From Rhodospirillaceae bacterium (lineage in GTDB: Bacteria; Pseudomonadota; Alphaproteobacteria; Rhodospirillales; 2-02-FULL-58-16): 9,397 nt of DNA. Positions 7,634 through 9,397 of this stretch are shown in pieces (positions within the stretch are counted from its first letter, which is position 1; every line of letters starts with the position of its first letter). The DNA lies in the NCBI GenBank assembly GCA_030623425.1, contig JAUXMA010000040.1:1-9397 (forward strand), in the 5' to 3' direction. Position numbers and translations under genes: made by a program. The notes under the pieces were generated by a model. It did not search any database. It had not been told where the DNA came from and saw nothing but the letters and a program-made list of their open reading frames with translations.

Positions 7634-7662
7634 AACATGGGCTAGGCGAAGCAGCCTGTCAA
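7634..7662 (-). promoter_or_regulatory. Candidate promoter for dapD-dapE
   Basis: On the minus strand a perfect TTGACA (7662-7657) is followed by a 17-nt spacer and CATGTT (7639-7634), which keeps the key A at position 2 and T at position 6 of the -10. Initiation near 7627 would give a 5' leader of about 35 nt to dapD. No riboswitch-sized leader is available, so a lysine riboswitch is excluded here. The HAD gene may also read through from upstream. Confidence 0.45.
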
Positions 7663-7691
7663 CGATGAGAGCGGGGTCAAACCGGCTTGGA

Positions 7692-7729
7692 GCCTATCCG
7701 AACAACTGCAGGCGGTTATTCGGATAGGC
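7692..7729. repeat. 38-bp palindrome with IS5-like end sequence
   Basis: Arms of 15 nt (7692-7706 and 7715-7729) pair with a single mismatch around an 8-nt loop. The outer 11 bp, GCCTATCCGAA, are perfect. The palindrome begins 2 nt beyond the HAD stop codon. Neither strand shows a T run after the stem, so it is a poor intrinsic terminator. The left arm in context reads GAGCCTATCCGAA, resembling terminal repeats of IS5-type elements, so the two arms could be the fused ends of a collapsed element or a MITE. A REP-like repeat is the alternative. Confidence 0.55.
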
Positions 7730-7731
7730 AC

Positions 7732-8442
7732 TTAATCTTGTCGGCCAGTTTCCTCCAACCAGGCCACCATGTCGTCCGTGACGTGGTGGATATGGTCGCC
7801 TTCGGCGCCTTCGGCGGCCCATGGATTTGCGCTCCTCACCCACACCGTGGTCATGCCCAACGCCGCCGCCGGCTCCAAGTTGCGGGATATGTCCTCGATC
7901 ATCACCGTCTTCGGAGGATCGAGCCGGTGCCGCTTGACCAGCGTCCGGTAGATCTTGGGTTCGGGCTTGGGCAAGTAACCGGCGGCGACGATGTCGAAGA
8001 CGGCGTCGAAGTGATGGCCGACGCCCAGCCGCGCCATGATCTTTTCGGCATGATCGGCGGTGGCGTTGGTGAAAATGAGCTTGCGCCCGCGAAGGCGGGC
8101 CAGGGCCGCCTCCAAGGCCGGGTCCGGCGGCACCGGGCTCAGGTCGATGGCGTGGACGTGATCGAGAAAAGGGCGCGGATCCATGCCGTGCCGGTTCATC
8201 AGTCCGCGCAAAGTGGTGCCGTATTGCCGGAAGTAACGCTTCTGCAGGCGTTCGGCTTCATCCAATTCCAATCCCAGGAAATCGGCGATATACGAGCGCA
8301 TGCGCTCGTCGATCTGGGCGAAGAGGTTGGATGACGCCGGGTAAAGGGTATTGTCCAAGTCAAAGACCCAGGCCTCGGCGTTTTTCAAGGAACCTGGGCG
8401 ACGGCCCGCCGAGGGCGCGGGCGATGTGGTGGGTCGGGCCAT
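7732..8442 (-). CDS. HAD hydrolase, pyrimidine 5'-nucleotidase type
   Basis: The 236-residue protein belongs to the haloacid dehalogenase superfamily, close to the SSM1/Phm8/SdpA-type pyrimidine 5'-nucleotidases. It likely dephosphorylates a nucleoside monophosphate or similar small phosphate ester. HAD motif I is FDLDNTLYP (27-35, nucleophile Asp28, acid/base Asp30), motif II is FTNAT (124-128), motif III Lys159 lies in GYLPKPEPKIY (155-165), and motif IV is IEDISRN (182-188, Glu183 and Asp184). A helical C1 cap lies between motifs I and II (about 36-115). The ATG at 8442 is chosen because motif I then starts near residue 27, as in relatives; the frame stays open upstream to 8640 with nothing conserved. 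GAGG precedes the ATG closely. The stop is 140 nt before dapD. The true substrate cannot be read from the sequence. Confidence 0.9.
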   Translation of the reverse strand: MARPTTSPAPSAGRRPGSLKNAEAWVFDLDNTLYPASSNLFAQIDERMRSYIADFLGLELDEAERLQKRYFRQYGTTLRGLMNRHGMDPRPFLDHVHAIDLSPVPPDPALEAALARLRGRKLIFTNATADHAEKIMARLGVGHHFDAVFDIVAAGYLPKPEPKIYRTLVKRHRLDPPKTVMIEDISRNLEPAAALGMTTVWVRSANPWAAEGAEGDHIHHVTDDMVAWLEETGRQD

Positions 8443-8570
8443 GGCCTCATTTGTGGAATCGGCAAGACGACGTTGCAAGCCTCTTTCTGGGGTAGCAGGG
8501 CTTATCATGTTGCGGGTAAAGTGCCAATTATTAAGAGAGTGACAGCTCGGATTCCGATGAAACGTTGGCG

Positions 8571-8600
8571 TTGAACCAGCGGATGGACTTTGAACATAAT
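8571..8600 (+). promoter_or_regulatory. Candidate promoter for the PAS-domain gene
   Basis: TTGAAC (8571-8576) and CATAAT (8595-8600) are 18 nt apart, each matching 4-5 of 6 consensus bases. Transcription would begin around 8607. It lies in the 166-nt divergent gap (8443-8608) between the HAD gene and the PAS gene. On the minus strand of that gap I see only weak hexamers for the HAD gene. Confidence 0.45.
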
Positions 8601-8608
8601 GACAAACC

Positions 8609-9397
8609 ATGTCAAAGGATCGCGTGCCCTTTCCGCTCAATCATGACGAGACCGACGCCGAGTCCCTGCTCGCCGGCTATCCCGGCGCGGCGCTTCTCAT
8701 CGGCGCCGGCGGCACGGTGATCGCCGTCAACCGCAAAGGCGCCAGCATCAAAGCCTTGTTGCAGCAAGGCGAGGCGGCCGGGATTCAGGCCTTGATCGGG
8801 CAAGCGGCTTCGAAGAGCACTTTGACGGTCGGCACGGTGAAGCTTCCCGGCAGCAAAGGAGAGGTCGTCCTTGAGGTGACGGTGGCGCCGCACACGGACA
8901 AGGATGTCTTGCTGGTTCTGGCTCGTGACATGACCATGGAACGCAACCTGCGTTCGGCCCTGGTCGAATCCCGCCAGCGATTCAAGGACCTGGTCGATGT
9001 TTCCAGCGATTTCGCATGGGAAATCGGTGCCGATGCGACCTTTGTTTTCGTTTCTTTACGTGGCGCCCTGGGCTTCCGGCCCGAAGAGTTTATCGGCCAC
9101 CGGCCCGAGGAGTTCGTCCTCAACGCGGAGGAATACTCGCCTTTGCCTTTCGTCAGCGATCGTCCGCTGGAGGAGGTGGAGATGTGGATGCGCCGCGCCG
9201 ATGGCGCGACGGCTTACGTGGTCGTTTCCTGCCTGCCGCTCAAAACCGAGGCGGGAGAATGGCAGGGCACCAGGGGGATCTGCAAGGACGTCACCGAAGA
9301 GCGTGAACGCGAAGCGGCCCTTGCCCGCGCCCGGCACCGCGAACAGTTGCTCAACTACATCGTCAGCACCATCCGCGACGAGATCGAACCCTATAAC
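8609..9397 (+). CDS. Tandem PAS-domain signalling protein, 3' end cut off
   Basis: The frame is open for 263 codons to the right edge, with no stop, so only the N-terminal part is visible. There is no signal peptide or membrane helix, suggesting a cytoplasmic sensor. A first PAS-like domain spans about residues 20-108, closing with LLVLARDMTMERNL. A second spans about 120-228, beginning RFKDLVDVSSDFAWEI and ending GICKDVTEERERE, the usual PAS exit into a helical linker. The linker continues through REQLLNYIVSTIRDEIEP. The output domain (histidine kinase, GGDEF or other) lies outside, so the activity is unknown. The ATG at 8609 has no ribosome binding site; an in-frame TGA at 8600-8602 forbids any earlier start. 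A GTG at 8624 with AAAGGA before it is a strong alternative and would remove five residues. Confidence 0.85.
   Translation, partial: MSKDRVPFPLNHDETDAESLLAGYPGAALLIGAGGTVIAVNRKGASIKALLQQGEAAGIQALIGQAASKSTLTVGTVKLPGSKGEVVLEVTVAPHTDKDVLLVLARDMTMERNLRSALVESRQRFKDLVDVSSDFAWEIGADATFVFVSLRGALGFRPEEFIGHRPEEFVLNAEEYSPLPFVSDRPLEEVEMWMRRADGATAYVVVSCLPLKTEAGEWQGTRGICKDVTEEREREAALARARHREQLLNYIVSTIRDEIEPYN
8614..8619 (+). promoter_or_regulatory. Ribosome binding site favouring a GTG start at 8624
   Basis: AAAGGA ends 4 nt before an in-frame GTG at 8624-8626, while nothing like a Shine-Dalgarno sequence precedes the ATG at 8609. With transcription starting near 8607, this would give a short leader of about 17 nt. 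Using the ATG would instead imply an almost leaderless message. Confidence 0.4.

Noticed and set aside
7592..7731. Lysine riboswitch or attenuator upstream of dapD
   Set aside because: The space from the candidate promoter to dapD is only about 35 nt, far too short for an L-box, and there is no lysine-rich leader peptide.
8443..8640. N-terminal extension of the HAD protein by 66 residues
   Set aside because: It would overlap the start and promoter of the divergent PAS gene and carries no conserved sequence; HAD motif I is already near the N-terminus from the ATG at 8442.

Overview
The window is GC-rich chromosomal DNA, with codon use and gene content typical of an alphaproteobacterium. Protein styles (RmuC, TruA, DapD, the pyrimidine 5'-nucleotidase-type HAD protein) and the neighbourhood of def, fmt, truA, dapE and dapD suggest Rhodospirillales. 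That placement comes from family recognition, not from a search. Most of the window is ordinary housekeeping DNA. I see no defence system, CRISPR array, tRNA, rRNA or intact transposase.

Layout. Positions 1-119 hold no gene but carry a leftward promoter overlapped by an inverted-repeat operator, apparently serving a gene beyond the left edge. rmuC (120-1193, minus) follows. From 1194 to 1914 is a degraded stretch: an IS-end-like sequence at 1271, a GC-rich tract packed with inverted repeats (about 1329-1480), the N-terminal remnant of a NupC/CNT nucleoside transporter on the minus strand, and a likely def promoter. def (1915-2439) and fmt (2454-3398) form a tight plus-strand pair acting at the two ends of the N-formylmethionine cycle. 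A minus-strand gene of unknown function (3423-3962) sits between fmt and truA (4074-4820, plus).

From 4890 to 8442 all genes are on the minus strand, in transcription order: a HAD phosphatase (8442-7732), dapD (7591-6746), dapE (6721-5450) and a multi-pass membrane protein of unknown function (5456-4890) that overlaps dapE by 7 nt. dapD and dapE encode two enzymes of the succinylase branch of diaminopimelate/lysine synthesis. A promoter-like sequence and a near-perfect 38-bp palindrome lie between the HAD gene and dapD, so dapD-dapE-membrane protein may be its own transcription unit.

At the right edge a divergent plus-strand gene begins (8609 or 8624) and runs off the window. Its visible 263 codons read as two tandem PAS sensor domains, with the output domain outside.

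The points most worth a second look are the left-edge operator/promoter, the truncated transporter beside a possible IS scar, the palindrome after the HAD gene, the two unknown proteins embedded among conserved genes, and the start-site choice for the PAS protein.
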